The notes below the pieces were generated by a model, which was not told the DNA's origin, did not search any database, and saw only the letters and a program-made list of their open reading frames with translations. A stretch of 64,000 bases of DNA, taken from Streptomyces sp. Act143 (GTDB taxonomy: Bacteria > Actinomycetota > Actinomycetes > Streptomycetales > Streptomycetaceae). The stretch lies in contig NZ_QFRX01000001.1 of the NCBI RefSeq assembly GCF_003143935.1, positions 3,990,805 through 4,054,804 on the forward strand, in the 5' to 3' direction. Shown in pieces: positions 44,567 through 53,047 of the stretch (position 1 is its first letter; each line of letters starts with the position of its first letter). The position numbers and the translations under genes are program-made.

Positions 44567-45812
44567 TGCTTTGACCGCATAGGTTCGCCGGGTCGGTGGT
44601 CGGTGGTCGTGGCGGTTGGATGGGCAGTGACTTCCGATCCGACTGCTGGGGGCGTGAGTGGCCGAGCCTGTCCGTGTGCGCAGACTGACTGACCAGGAGG
44701 GGCAGAGGCTGCAGCAGATCGTGCGTCGGGGCAGCGCACCAACTCGGTGCGTTACCGGCGCGCGATGATGCTGCTGGCCTCGGCCGGCGGGAACCGCATG
44801 CCGGTGATCGCCCAGCTGGTGCGGGCCGACGAGGACACCGTCCGCGACGTGATCCACAAGTTCAACGAGATCGGCCTGGCCTGCCTGGACCCTCAGTGGG
44901 CGGGAGGCCGTCCCCGCCTGCTCCAGCCTGACGACGAGGAATTCGTCATCCAGACGGCCACCACCCGCCCCACCAAGCTCGGCCAGCCCTTCACCCGCTG
45001 GTCACTGCGCAAACTCGTGGCCTACCTGCGCAAAGTCCACGGCCGGATCATCCGCATCGGCCGCGAGGCGTTACGCGGCCTGCTCGCCCGCCGCGGGATC
45101 ACCTTCCAGCGCACCAAGACGTGGAAGGAGTCCCCCGATCCGGACCGCGAGGCGAAACTGGACCGGATCGAGGAGGTCCTTCACCGCTTCCCGGACCGGG
45201 TGTTCGCCTTCGACGAGTTCGGGCCGCTCGGAATCCGGCCCACCGCAGGCTCGGGCTGGGCCGCACGCAAACGTCCCGACCGGGTGCCGGCCACCTATCA
45301 CCGCACGCACGGGGTGCGCTACTTCCACGGCTGCTACTCGGTCGGCGACGACCGCCTGTGGGGCGTCAATCACCACAGAAAAGGTGCCACAAACGCGCTG
45401 GCCGCGCTGAAGTCGATCCGCGCCGCACGGCCCGACGGCGCACCGATCTACGTGATCCTGGACAACCTGTCCGCCCACAAAGGCGCCGACATCCGCCGCT
45501 GGGCGAGCAAGAACAAGGTCGAGCTGTGCTTCACCCCGACCTACGCTTCCTGGGCGAACCCGATCGAGGCTCACTTCGGACCGCTGCGGCAGTTCACCAT
45601 CGCCAACTCGAACTATCCCAACCACACCGTGCAGACCCGGGCCCTGCACGCCTACCTGCGCTGGCGCAACGCCAACGCCCGCCACCGCGATGTCCTGGCC
45701 GCCGAGCGCAAGGAACGCGCCCGCATCCGCAGCGAGAAAGGCATCCGCTGGGGCGGACGCCCCCTCGCCAATGCGGCCTGAGCGACCCGGCGAACCTATG
45801 GTCAGAGCACTA
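44564..45812 (+). mobile_element. IS630-family insertion sequence
   Basis: The left end GTGCTTTGACC... (44566-44594, 29 bp) is inversely repeated at 45784-45810 with one mismatch and a 2-base gap. TA flanks both ends (44564-44565, 45811-45812), the target duplication expected for IS630/Tc1 elements. Length is about 1245 bp without the TA. A single transposase frame fills it. A further copy of the right end lies outside at 46159-46187. Confidence 0.92.
44658..45781 (+). CDS. IS630-family transposase, frameshifted near its 5' end
   Basis: DDE transposase. The main frame from GTG 44747 encodes 344 aa with an HTH region (NRMPVIAQLVRADEDTVRDVIHKF), then the DDE core: FAFDEFGPLG, YVILDNLSAHKG and PIEAHFGPLRQF. 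An upstream start at GTG 44658 gives VAEPVRVRRLTDQEGQRLQQIVRRGS, a normal IS630 N-terminus, but it is one frame off. The frames meet near 44728-44735, where TNSVRYRRAMMLL resumes. No slippery heptamer is evident, so this looks like damage rather than programmed shifting. A TTA codon at 45071-45073 would tie expression to the bldA tRNA. Confidence 0.85.
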
Positions 45813-45824
45813 GCATCCCCTGTC

Positions 45825-46133
45825 GTGAGCAATTCGGAGAACGTTCTTGACTGGCTGCAGAACTGGTACGCCGCGCAGTGCAACGAGGACTGGGAGCACG
45901 AGTGGGGCGTGAAGATCGCCACGCTCGATAACCCCGGCTGGACCGTCACCATCGACCTGGAGGAGACGGACCTGGAGCACCATGAGTACCCCCGCCAGGA
46001 CGTCAACCGCAGCCCTCACGACTGGGTCTGGGCTTGGACTTCCGAGAAGACCTTTCACGCCAGATGCGGCCCCGGCAACCTCACCGAAGCCCTCACCTTG
46101 TTCCGCTCCTGGGCGACCGCGAACACTCCCTGA
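45825..46133 (+). CDS. Imm53-family immunity protein
   Basis: Small cytosolic protein of 102 aa. The N-terminal pattern VLDWLQNWYAAQCNEDWEHEWGVKIATLDNPGW matches immunity family 53, known from polymorphic toxin systems. Two Cys are present (QCNEDW, ARCGPG). GTG at 45825 lies 12 bases from the IS boundary and has no ribosome binding site, so expression may depend on the IS end or be leaderless. No toxin gene is adjacent; Imm53 proteins are often found as orphans. It sits between two copies of the IS630 right end, so it may be mobile with the element. Confidence 0.8.
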   Translation: MSNSENVLDWLQNWYAAQCNEDWEHEWGVKIATLDNPGWTVTIDLEETDLEHHEYPRQDVNRSPHDWVWAWTSEKTFHARCGPGNLTEALTLFRSWATANTP

Positions 46134-46158
46134 ACAATCACACAGCGGCGGGCCACAG

Positions 46159-46187
46159 AACCCGGTGAACCTATGCGGTCAGAGCAC
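46159..46187 (+). repeat. Second right-end copy of the IS630 inverted repeat
   Basis: A 29-bp sequence equal in length to the left end and matching its complement at 26 of 29 bases, followed by TA at 46188-46189. The inner right end at 45784-45810 instead lacks two bases. Together with the left end it would bound a 1.62-kb unit carrying transposase plus Imm53. Confidence 0.85.
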
Positions 46188-46221
46188 TAGACGCGGCGCG
46201 GGCCTTCCGCAGCCGGCGAAC

Positions 46222-47535
46222 TCAGCGCAGGAAGCCCTCGTAATGCCGCTGCTGGAGCTGGCTCTCGATCTGGCGGACAGTCTCCAGGCCGACGCCGACG
46301 ATGATCAGGATGCTGGTGCCGCCGAAGGGGAAGTTGTTCGTCGCGCCGAACCCGATCAGGGCGATGGTGGGCACGAGGGCGATCAGTCCGAGGTACAGGG
46401 CGCCCGGCCAGGTGATCCGGGTGAGGACGTACGACAGGTACTGCGCGGTCGGCCGGCCCGCCCGGATGCCGGGGACGAAGCCGCCGTACTGCTTCATGTT
46501 GTCCGCGACCTCTTCCGGGTTGAAGGAGATCGAGACGTAGAAGAACGCGAAGAACACGATCAGCAGGAAGTACGCCGTGATGTAGATCGGGTGGTCGCCC
46601 TTGGTCAGGTTCTGCTCGATCCAGGTCTTCCAGCCGGCGTTGCCGCCGGCGAACTGCGCGACGAGGGCCGGGATGTAGAGCAGCGACGACGCGAAGATGA
46701 CCGGGATCACGCCCGCCTGGTTCACCTTCAGCGGGATGTACGTGGAGCTGCCGCCGTAGGCGCGGCGGCCGATCATGCGCTTGGCGTACTGCACGGGGAT
46801 GCGGCGCTGGGCCTGCTCGACGAAGACCACCAGGCCGACCATGACCAGGCCGACGAGGATGACGGTGCCGAACTCGATCCAGCCGTCGGCCAGGGTGCCG
46901 GACTTCTTGATGGCCCACAGCGCGGACGGGAAGGTCGCGGCGATCGAGATGAACATCAGGATCGACATGCCGTTGCCGATGCCGCGGTCGGTGATCAGCT
47001 CACCCAGCCACATCACGAGGGCGGTGCCCGCGGCCATCGTCACCACCATGACGACCGTGGTGAAGATCGAGCGGTCCGGGACGATGGACGACGCGACCGT
47101 GCAGCCGGAGAACAGCGCGCCGCTGCGGGCGGTGGCGACGAGGCCGGTGCCCTGGAGGATGGCGAGCGCGACGGTCAGGTAGCGGGTGTACTGCGTGATC
47201 TTCGCCGTGCCCGCCTGGCCCTCCTTCTTCAGGGCCTCCAGGCGCGGGATCACGACGGTCAGCAGCTGCAGGATGATGCTCGCCGTGATGTACGGCAGGA
47301 TGCCCAGCGCGAAGATCGTGATCTGGAGCAGCGCGCCGCCGCTGAAGAGGTTGACCAGGCCGAACGGTCCCTGGTTGCCGTCCGCCTGGGAGACGCATTC
47401 CTGGACGGCCTTGTAGTCCACGCCCGGGATCGGCACATGCGTACCGATCCGGTACAGCACGATGATGCCCAGCGTGAACAGCAGCTTCTTGCGCAGGTCA
47501 GGCGTCCGGAACGCCTGGGTGAACGCGGTGAGCAC
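46222..47535 (-). CDS. secY: Preprotein translocase subunit SecY (orphan copy)
   Basis: Channel subunit of the Sec translocon, 437 aa, full length with ten membrane segments. The N-terminus LTAFTQAFRTPDLRKKLLFTLGI, plug region and cytoplasmic loops QYAKRMIGRRAYGGSSTYIPLKVNQAGVIP are standard. GTG at 47535 follows AGGAGG at good spacing. The usual secY stands in the ribosomal-protein operon before adk and map; here none of these genes are present, so this is a second copy. Its 5' gap carries ACACGTGT at 47625. Its neighbours are an IS and a giant secreted subtilase. Whether it replaces or supplements the main SecY is unknown. Confidence 0.92.
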   Translation of the reverse strand: MLTAFTQAFRTPDLRKKLLFTLGIIVLYRIGTHVPIPGVDYKAVQECVSQADGNQGPFGLVNLFSGGALLQITIFALGILPYITASIILQLLTVVIPRLEALKKEGQAGTAKITQYTRYLTVALAILQGTGLVATARSGALFSGCTVASSIVPDRSIFTTVVMVVTMAAGTALVMWLGELITDRGIGNGMSILMFISIAATFPSALWAIKKSGTLADGWIEFGTVILVGLVMVGLVVFVEQAQRRIPVQYAKRMIGRRAYGGSSTYIPLKVNQAGVIPVIFASSLLYIPALVAQFAGGNAGWKTWIEQNLTKGDHPIYITAYFLLIVFFAFFYVSISFNPEEVADNMKQYGGFVPGIRAGRPTAQYLSYVLTRITWPGALYLGLIALVPTIALIGFGATNNFPFGGTSILIIVGVGLETVRQIESQLQQRHYEGFLR

Positions 47536-47624
47536 GGAACCTCCTGCAATGAAGCGGCACGACAGCAGTGCGCTACCGCTCTTCCGATCCGGTGACAGGC
47601 ACACCCACAGGTCTCCATGAGATC

Positions 47625-47632
47625 ACACGTGT
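47625..47632. promoter_or_regulatory. ACACGTGT palindrome, copy 4
   Basis: ACACGTGT lies 90 bases upstream of the secY start on the minus strand, at promoter distance, in the 267-base gap that also holds the subtilase terminator. Confidence 0.5.
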
Positions 47633-47742
47633 CTGCGGAGCGCTCTTTCAGTAGAAACTACCTCAAACGGATGCGGATGCCTGTGTGTGCCAGGTGCGGT
47701 GCGCTGCGTACATACCCGGTGACACACAGAGGTGTATGACGA

Positions 47743-47786
47743 ACGGCCGGTGTCCCACGCCGTGCGGGGCGTGGGGCACCGGCCGT
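47743..47786. terminator. Long hairpin terminator of the subtilase gene
   Basis: A 19-bp stem with one T-G mismatch pairs 47743-47761 with 47768-47786 around a 6-base loop. It begins 16 bases downstream of the minus-strand subtilase stop. Confidence 0.85.
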
Positions 47787-47802
47787 ACTCGTACGGTGCG
47801 GG

Positions 47803-50800
47803 TCAGCGCAGACCGAAGGCGCGAGTGACGGTCTGGGTGACGCCGCCGCCGTTGCGCTGCTGCACGCTGACGCGAAGGGACACGTATCCGGCCCCGGCCG
47901 GGGCGTGCAGCCGGGTCTGCCAGGCGCTCCGGTCCTGCTTCAGGTCCTGCTGTCGCCAGGTCGCCCCGTCGTCGTAGGAGACTTCCAGGCGGACCGAGGA
48001 GACGGCGTCCGCGGGGGCGGTACTGCCGACAACGACAGGTTCGACGGAGAACGTCGACGTGCGCTGGGCGCGGCCCGCGAGGTCCACGTCCGTGCCGTAG
48101 TCGAGCTGCACCAGCGGCAGCGCCTGGTCGTCGGCGGTGCCGGAGCGGAAGGTCCACTCGGTGTGCGTGGTCCTGGAGTACGGCAGGAGGTCGCTGGTCG
48201 ATCGGGTGTCGGCGACGAGGCGGTACGGCAGTGTCTCCGGCGCCAGGTCGCCCACGCCGAAGTCCGGCCGGGCCCCGTTCCGTACCAGCAGGGTGTCTCC
48301 CTGGTAGAGCGCGAAGCTGCGCGTCATCAGGTTGGTGTCGCCGCTGTGGGCGGAACCTCCGTCGCCGAAGCCCGCGAGTGTGCCGCCCATGGCGTTGCCG
48401 ACCCGGTGCGGCACCTCGAAGCCGACCATGCGTGGCCGGACGACGGGTCCGAACCACCGCTCCTCGTGGGTGCTGCCCGGCCGGTAGCCGACCACGTCGG
48501 TGAAGGTCGACCAGCCGTCGACGGCCGCGTACTGCTGCCACTTGACGCCGTTCCCGGCGGACACCCAGTCGGTGCGGTGCCCCGCGGCGACCGGCTCGCG
48601 CGGGAACGGCGGCACACGCGTCATCCCGAACCCGGCGTAGGGGTAGGCGGCCGGCCAGTACTCGTAGGGCGGGCTGTCCTCACGGCTCTCGGTGACCTGC
48701 TTGCCGGCCGGCGGGGCGAAGGTGTTGTCGATGCGCGCGAGGCTGCCGGGATCGGTCTTCGCGGACGGGTCGTCCGGCACGCCTCCCTGGTGGTAGTCGG
48801 CCAGGTCGTACAGGTAGGCGGGCGAGGGGTGGGCCTGGACCGTCAGCTTGATCTGGTTACGGCCCGCGTCCTCGATGCTCCGGATCAGGGCCTCGCCGTC
48901 GTCCCTGGTGAGGGAGGTGACGGGGAGCTGTCCGGCGGTCCTGCCGTCCGGGTCGCCGTACCAGTCGAGGCCGCGGCCGTCGCCGTCGTTGACGACCAGG
49001 AGCATCGCCGCGCCCGCGGTGCGCGCCGCGGCAGCCTGGTCGGTGGCGGCGACCCCGGTGCTGTGCCGGACGACGACGGCCTTGCCGCGGGCGTTGAGAC
49101 CGGCGTACTCGACGGCCGTGCCGGTGCCGGCGAAGACGGCGTCGACATGGGTGGTGCCGTCCGGGAACGGGTGGCTTCCCGGCTGCACCAGCAGGGTGTC
49201 GTCGAGGCGGTGCCCGCCGCGGTAGGTGATCTTCAGGGGGGTCTGCTCGGCCCGGATGCGGGTGGTGAAGACGAAGCTGCCCTTCTTCACCCGGCCCTTG
49301 GTGGGCAGCGCCCACAGGCTGTCGTAGCCGGCCGAGGGCATCAGGATCTCGTGCAGGGCCTGTCCGTCGCTGGGCGAGGGGGTGGTCGAGGTGAAGGAGC
49401 GGAACAGGTCGATCCGGCTGGTGGTGACGGACGTCGGCTTGGGAGTGTCCACCTTGACCTGACGGATGCGGGAGGCGTCGAGGACGACGTCCCGGTCGCC
49501 GGTCAGGTCGAGCTCGGGGGCGGTCAGGACCGCGTAGCCGAGGGAGTGGGGGCCGTGGCGTCCCTCCACGTCGAGAGTGGAGACGATCGTGTACGAGCCG
49601 GGCGCCAGGCGGGCGGTGAGCGTCCCGTCCGGCACCCACATGATGGTGGTCCGCCCGTCCGCGCCGGTGATCTCGACATCGTTGTCGACGGGCTTGCCGC
49701 GGCGGTCCTTCAGATGGATCGTCAGGTCGTACTTCTCCGATTCGACGGACATCCCCACGGCCGTGTGGACGGCACCCGCCGTGGAGCGCGCGACGACCTG
49801 TGCGCCGTACTGCCCCGGCGCCAGGTCCTTCGGGTCCGCGACGAGGCCGACCGTGGAGGTGCCGTGGGCGGGCACGGTGACGTGGGAGGTGGCCAGGGTG
49901 AACACTCCGGCGGGCGTGCTGCCGGGGTCGACGGAGAGGGCGAGGGTGAGGGCGTGGTCGGTGGTGTTGCGGTACGTCAGATGCCGCTCGACCGGCTTGT
50001 GCTGGTGGTCCGCCGACCAGCGGACGAGTCCGGCGTCCACCGAGCCGTCGGCGATGACCTGGTCGTGCAGGTAGGCGGCGGCTGCGTCGACCCGGCCGGC
50101 GCCTGCCTGATAGGGGCTGTAGGCGGGGGTCGGCGCGCTGGTGCTCATCAGCGCGTCCTTGATCTCCTGGCCGGTCCACTGCGGATGCTTCTGCGCGAGC
50201 AGGACCGCCGCCCCGGTGACGTGCGGGGCCGCCATGGAGGTGCCGCTGTCGGTGCGGTAGTAGCCCTCGCCTCCCTGCGAGTACTGGGACCGCGCGGCCA
50301 GTACGTCGACGCCGGGTGCGGTGATGTCGGGCTTGAGGCCGTCGTCGTTGAGCCGCGGCCCGGTGCTGGAGAACCCGGCGAGCTGGTCGGAGGCGTCGAC
50401 CGCGCCGACGGTGAGGGCGGCGTCGGCTGTGCCCGGGGAGCTCACGCTGTAGGGGCTGTTGCCCGCGTTGCCCGCCGCGATGACGAAGAGGGCGCCGGTC
50501 TCGGCGCTGAGCTGGTTGACCGCCTGGCTCAGCGGGTCGTCCTCGGTGTGCCACACCGGCGTGCCCAGGCTCATGTTGATCACCTTGGCGTGCTCGGTGC
50601 GGGCCGCCCACTCCATGCCCGCGATGATCTGCGACATCGAGCCGGAGCCGGAGTCGTCGAGCACCTTGCCGACCAGCAGGTCGGCGCCGGGGGCGACGCC
50701 GCGCTCCTTGCCGCCGGACGCGGCGCCGGTCCCGGCGACGGTGGAGGCGGTGTGGGTGCCGTGGCCGTTGCGGTCGGTGACGTCCTCGCCCGGGACGAAG

Positions 50801-51615
50801 CTGCGGGTGCCGATGATGCGCGGGGCGAGGTCGGGGTGGGTGGTGTCGACGCCGGAGTCCAGGACGGCGACCCGTACCCCGGCGCCGGTGCCGCCGGCGG
50901 ACCAGGCCTGGGGGGCGCCGATCTGTGCGGTGGTGTCGGCCAGGGCGGCGTGGGCCTTGCCGTCGAGCCACACCGTGCCGACACCCGCGGTGAACGCCGG
51001 GGCGCGGTCGGCGGAGGGCGCCGTGGAGCGCTCGGCGTCCTGGCCCGCGGTGCCGGTGAGGGCCGACCAGAAGGCGGCGGCCTGCGCGCGCCGGGCGTGC
51101 ACGGCCTGCGCCCGGATGGCGGGGAGTTGCAAGGTGGCTTCGGCACCCGGCAGTCCGGTGCCGGCGCCGGCCTTGGCCATGGCGGTGCCCTGCGCGCGGG
51201 TCATGATCAGGGGCAGGGCGCTGGTGTGCGCGTCGTCGTAGCCCTGGGCCACCAGCTGGGTGACGTTGAAGAGCTGACGGTCGAGTCGGCCGGTCGCGAT
51301 GTAGGCCATGGCCTCGTCCGGGTAGACATACGTGTCACCGCCCTCGGCGGCGACCCGCACCGAACCGGCGGCTCCCGGCGGACGCTGCACCCCTTCGACC
51401 GCTATGGCGTGGCCCGGCCCCCGGCTCACCATGACCTTGTCGCCGGTGATCAGGGTGACGGTGAGGGGCGCACCGCGGGAGATGCGGTGTTCGGTCGGCG
51501 AAACAGCGGCAGCGGGTGGCGGATCGGCGCCATGGGCGGCTGTCGGAACACCCAGGGCGGCAACAAGGAGCGCTGCCGCCGAGGTTGTACATATTCGGGA
51601 AAAAGGGATGGGCAC
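47803..51615 (-). CDS. Large secreted S8 (subtilisin-like) serine peptidase
   Basis: Extracellular protease of 1270 aa. GTG at 51615 (MPIPFSRICTTSAAALL) has GGAGG upstream and begins a signal peptide that cleaves near AAHGADP. A propeptide of about 170 residues follows. The triad is Asp253 (AVLDSGVD), His285 (NGHGTH) and Ser460 (SGTSMAAPHV). A PA-like insert is seen further on (GKAVVVRHSTGVAATDQ...GAAMLLVVNDGDG). Long beta-rich C-terminal regions end in VSYDDGATWRQQD and RAFGLR. A paralogous C-terminal fragment lies at 9130-9616. It is bounded by an own terminator and a gap with ACATGT elements. Confidence 0.92.
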   Translation of the reverse strand: MPIPFSRICTTSAAALLVAALGVPTAAHGADPPPAAAVSPTEHRISRGAPLTVTLITGDKVMVSRGPGHAIAVEGVQRPPGAAGSVRVAAEGGDTYVYPDEAMAYIATGRLDRQLFNVTQLVAQGYDDAHTSALPLIMTRAQGTAMAKAGAGTGLPGAEATLQLPAIRAQAVHARRAQAAAFWSALTGTAGQDAERSTAPSADRAPAFTAGVGTVWLDGKAHAALADTTAQIGAPQAWSAGGTGAGVRVAVLDSGVDTTHPDLAPRIIGTRSFVPGEDVTDRNGHGTHTASTVAGTGAASGGKERGVAPGADLLVGKVLDDSGSGSMSQIIAGMEWAARTEHAKVINMSLGTPVWHTEDDPLSQAVNQLSAETGALFVIAAGNAGNSPYSVSSPGTADAALTVGAVDASDQLAGFSSTGPRLNDDGLKPDITAPGVDVLAARSQYSQGGEGYYRTDSGTSMAAPHVTGAAVLLAQKHPQWTGQEIKDALMSTSAPTPAYSPYQAGAGRVDAAAAYLHDQVIADGSVDAGLVRWSADHQHKPVERHLTYRNTTDHALTLALSVDPGSTPAGVFTLATSHVTVPAHGTSTVGLVADPKDLAPGQYGAQVVARSTAGAVHTAVGMSVESEKYDLTIHLKDRRGKPVDNDVEITGADGRTTIMWVPDGTLTARLAPGSYTIVSTLDVEGRHGPHSLGYAVLTAPELDLTGDRDVVLDASRIRQVKVDTPKPTSVTTSRIDLFRSFTSTTPSPSDGQALHEILMPSAGYDSLWALPTKGRVKKGSFVFTTRIRAEQTPLKITYRGGHRLDDTLLVQPGSHPFPDGTTHVDAVFAGTGTAVEYAGLNARGKAVVVRHSTGVAATDQAAAARTAGAAMLLVVNDGDGRGLDWYGDPDGRTAGQLPVTSLTRDDGEALIRSIEDAGRNQIKLTVQAHPSPAYLYDLADYHQGGVPDDPSAKTDPGSLARIDNTFAPPAGKQVTESREDSPPYEYWPAAYPYAGFGMTRVPPFPREPVAAGHRTDWVSAGNGVKWQQYAAVDGWSTFTDVVGYRPGSTHEERWFGPVVRPRMVGFEVPHRVGNAMGGTLAGFGDGGSAHSGDTNLMTRSFALYQGDTLLVRNGARPDFGVGDLAPETLPYRLVADTRSTSDLLPYSRTTHTEWTFRSGTADDQALPLVQLDYGTDVDLAGRAQRTSTFSVEPVVVGSTAPADAVSSVRLEVSYDDGATWRQQDLKQDRSAWQTRLHAPAGAGYVSLRVSVQQRNGGGVTQTVTRAFGLR

Positions 51616-52009
51616 ATGTCCTCCATGATCGTGATCGGTCGAATCCGACCATCTTCGGGGAGACATGTAAAGCAGTTGGATATGTGGTGTTAACGCGTGA
51701 GGAGTTGCGCACACGTGCTCACCAGGTCAGGCCCGGGAGGGCTCCGCCGGACCGCTGGCGGTGTCCTCCACCTCGCCGGTGAAGGCCAGGACACCGTGCA
51801 CGTTTGACACTGGGTGCGCGTTCCGGCGGCGGGCCGCGAAGGGAACGGTCCTGTCCCCCGCCACCCGGGAACTGACCCGGCTGGCCCGGCGGATGCTGCT
51901 GGCGCACTGAGGGCATGGCCGCCTCGCCGAGCAGAGGGCAACCAGAGCAAAGCCTGAGCCCCGCCGACCTGGTCTGCGGGTCGGCGGAGCTCAGGATGAT
52001 CGGCGGCGC
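51616..52009. other. Intergenic region between divergently oriented protease and GNAT units
   Basis: The 394 bases hold a cluster of near-palindromes (ACATGT at 51662, ACACGTGC at 51711) upstream of the subtilase. A terminator for the GNAT gene is at 51953. The plus-strand frame ending at 51910 (FRRRAAKGTVLSPATRELTRLARRMLLAH) has coding-like composition but no start or known family; it may be a gene remnant. Nothing else was recognised. Confidence 0.4.
51953..51995. terminator. Hairpin terminator of the GNAT gene
   Basis: A 17-bp stem with one mismatch pairs 51953-51969 with 51979-51995 around a 9-base loop, starting 14 bases after the minus-strand GNAT stop. Confidence 0.8.
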
Positions 52010-52810
52010 TCAGGCGGTGAAGGCGACCCACGATTCTTCCGTGCGGAAGCCGGCCTCCTCGAAGAACGCGAGGGCCTCGTCGCTCGAGTGCAGGTACGCC
52101 GTGTGCGCGCCGGCGACCCGGGCGTCCCGGAGGATCGCCTCGACGACCGCCCGGCCTGCCCCGCGCCGCCGATGCTCGGGCAGGGTACCGATGTTGGCGA
52201 GGCCGACGTGGCGTTCGGTGACGATCGCCAGTCCGGCCGCGACAGGTGCGCCGTCCGCTTCGGCGACGTACGCCTTGATGAACGGCTGGCTGAGCACATG
52301 AGGCGTGTAGAGGCTGCTGATGATGACCGGCGGGGCACCGAAGGCCGTGCCGAGGACCGCGGCGAAGGTCTCGTACTCGTCATCGCCCAGCGGGCGGACG
52401 GTCACGGATTCCGGGCCGGAGTGCTCCTGCCGCGGGTCGGCTTCCCGTCCCTCCGCACGCCCGTCCGCCAGCGGGAGCAGCATGAACGGCTGCCGCAGCT
52501 GCGTGGACAGGCCGTGCTGTGCGGCCAGGGCGGTGATCTCCGCACCGGCCTCGCCGCGCAGGCGGATGCTCCAGGGCAGCTGCTGGACATGCGGCTCGGC
52601 CTTCTCGCACAGCAGCTTGATCTCTTCCGCGTCCGGCTCGTCGGCCACGCTCATGATGCCGTTCAGCACCGGGATCATGGAGCCGGTGACGGCCAGCAGG
52701 GCGTCGGCGGGACCGCGCTCGTGGAAGCCGTTCGGAAGGATGCCGGTGAGCTGTTCCGTGGCCGCCTGAAAGGCCTCGGCCGCCTCAAACACCGCATGTT
52801 CATTGGTCAT
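52010..52810 (-). CDS. GNAT-family N-acetyltransferase
   Basis: Acyltransferase-like protein of 266 aa. The N-terminal half (1-130) is a degenerate domain with no clear motif A. The C-terminal half has the acetyl-CoA motif IGTLPEHRRRGAGRAVVEAIL and the closing strand YLHSSDEALAFFEEAGFRTEE. So it may be a fused, half-dead double GNAT, as in several actinobacterial members. Substrate unknown. ATG at 52810 overlaps a TCATACGTGTGA near-palindrome at 52807-52818. The gene is divergent from the cell-wall hydrolase, with a 20-bp inverted repeat between them. Confidence 0.88.
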   Translation of the reverse strand: MTNEHAVFEAAEAFQAATEQLTGILPNGFHERGPADALLAVTGSMIPVLNGIMSVADEPDAEEIKLLCEKAEPHVQQLPWSIRLRGEAGAEITALAAQHGLSTQLRQPFMLLPLADGRAEGREADPRQEHSGPESVTVRPLGDDEYETFAAVLGTAFGAPPVIISSLYTPHVLSQPFIKAYVAEADGAPVAAGLAIVTERHVGLANIGTLPEHRRRGAGRAVVEAILRDARVAGAHTAYLHSSDEALAFFEEAGFRTEESWVAFTA

Positions 52811-52853
52811 ACGTGTGAGTATATCGACGCCGCTCCAGTGTTGCCCGAAGACA

Positions 52854-52873
52854 CACTTACTGATCGGTAAGTG
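52854..52873. promoter_or_regulatory. 20-bp inverted repeat, TetR-type operator candidate
   Basis: CACTTAC-TGATCG-GTAAGTG has perfect 7-base arms and a near-symmetric centre. It lies 44 bases upstream of the GNAT start and 175 upstream of the cell-wall hydrolase. No regulator gene is adjacent. Confidence 0.6.
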
Positions 52874-53047
52874 CGTTTAGGTGAGAGCGGCAACTACCCC
52901 TACGGGAAACGCACTTGCGCCACGGGTGGCAGTCAGCCCTCTATAGTCAGCGGGACGCTCGGAGGTTGCCTCGGGCATGCAATTTCTTCGCCCGGGCAGC
53001 CCTCCGACACCTTGTCCCCTGTCTCACGGTTCCGAAGGATCCACGCC

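Noticed and set aside
47905..51693. A 1262-codon plus-strand frame opposite the subtilase
   Set aside because: It is the antisense shadow of the intact secreted peptidase, whose catalytic triad and signal peptide are clear on the minus strand.
51722..51911. Short plus-strand frame ending LARRMLLAH
   Set aside because: Coding-like composition but no start, ribosome binding site or family; kept only as a comment on the intergenic region.
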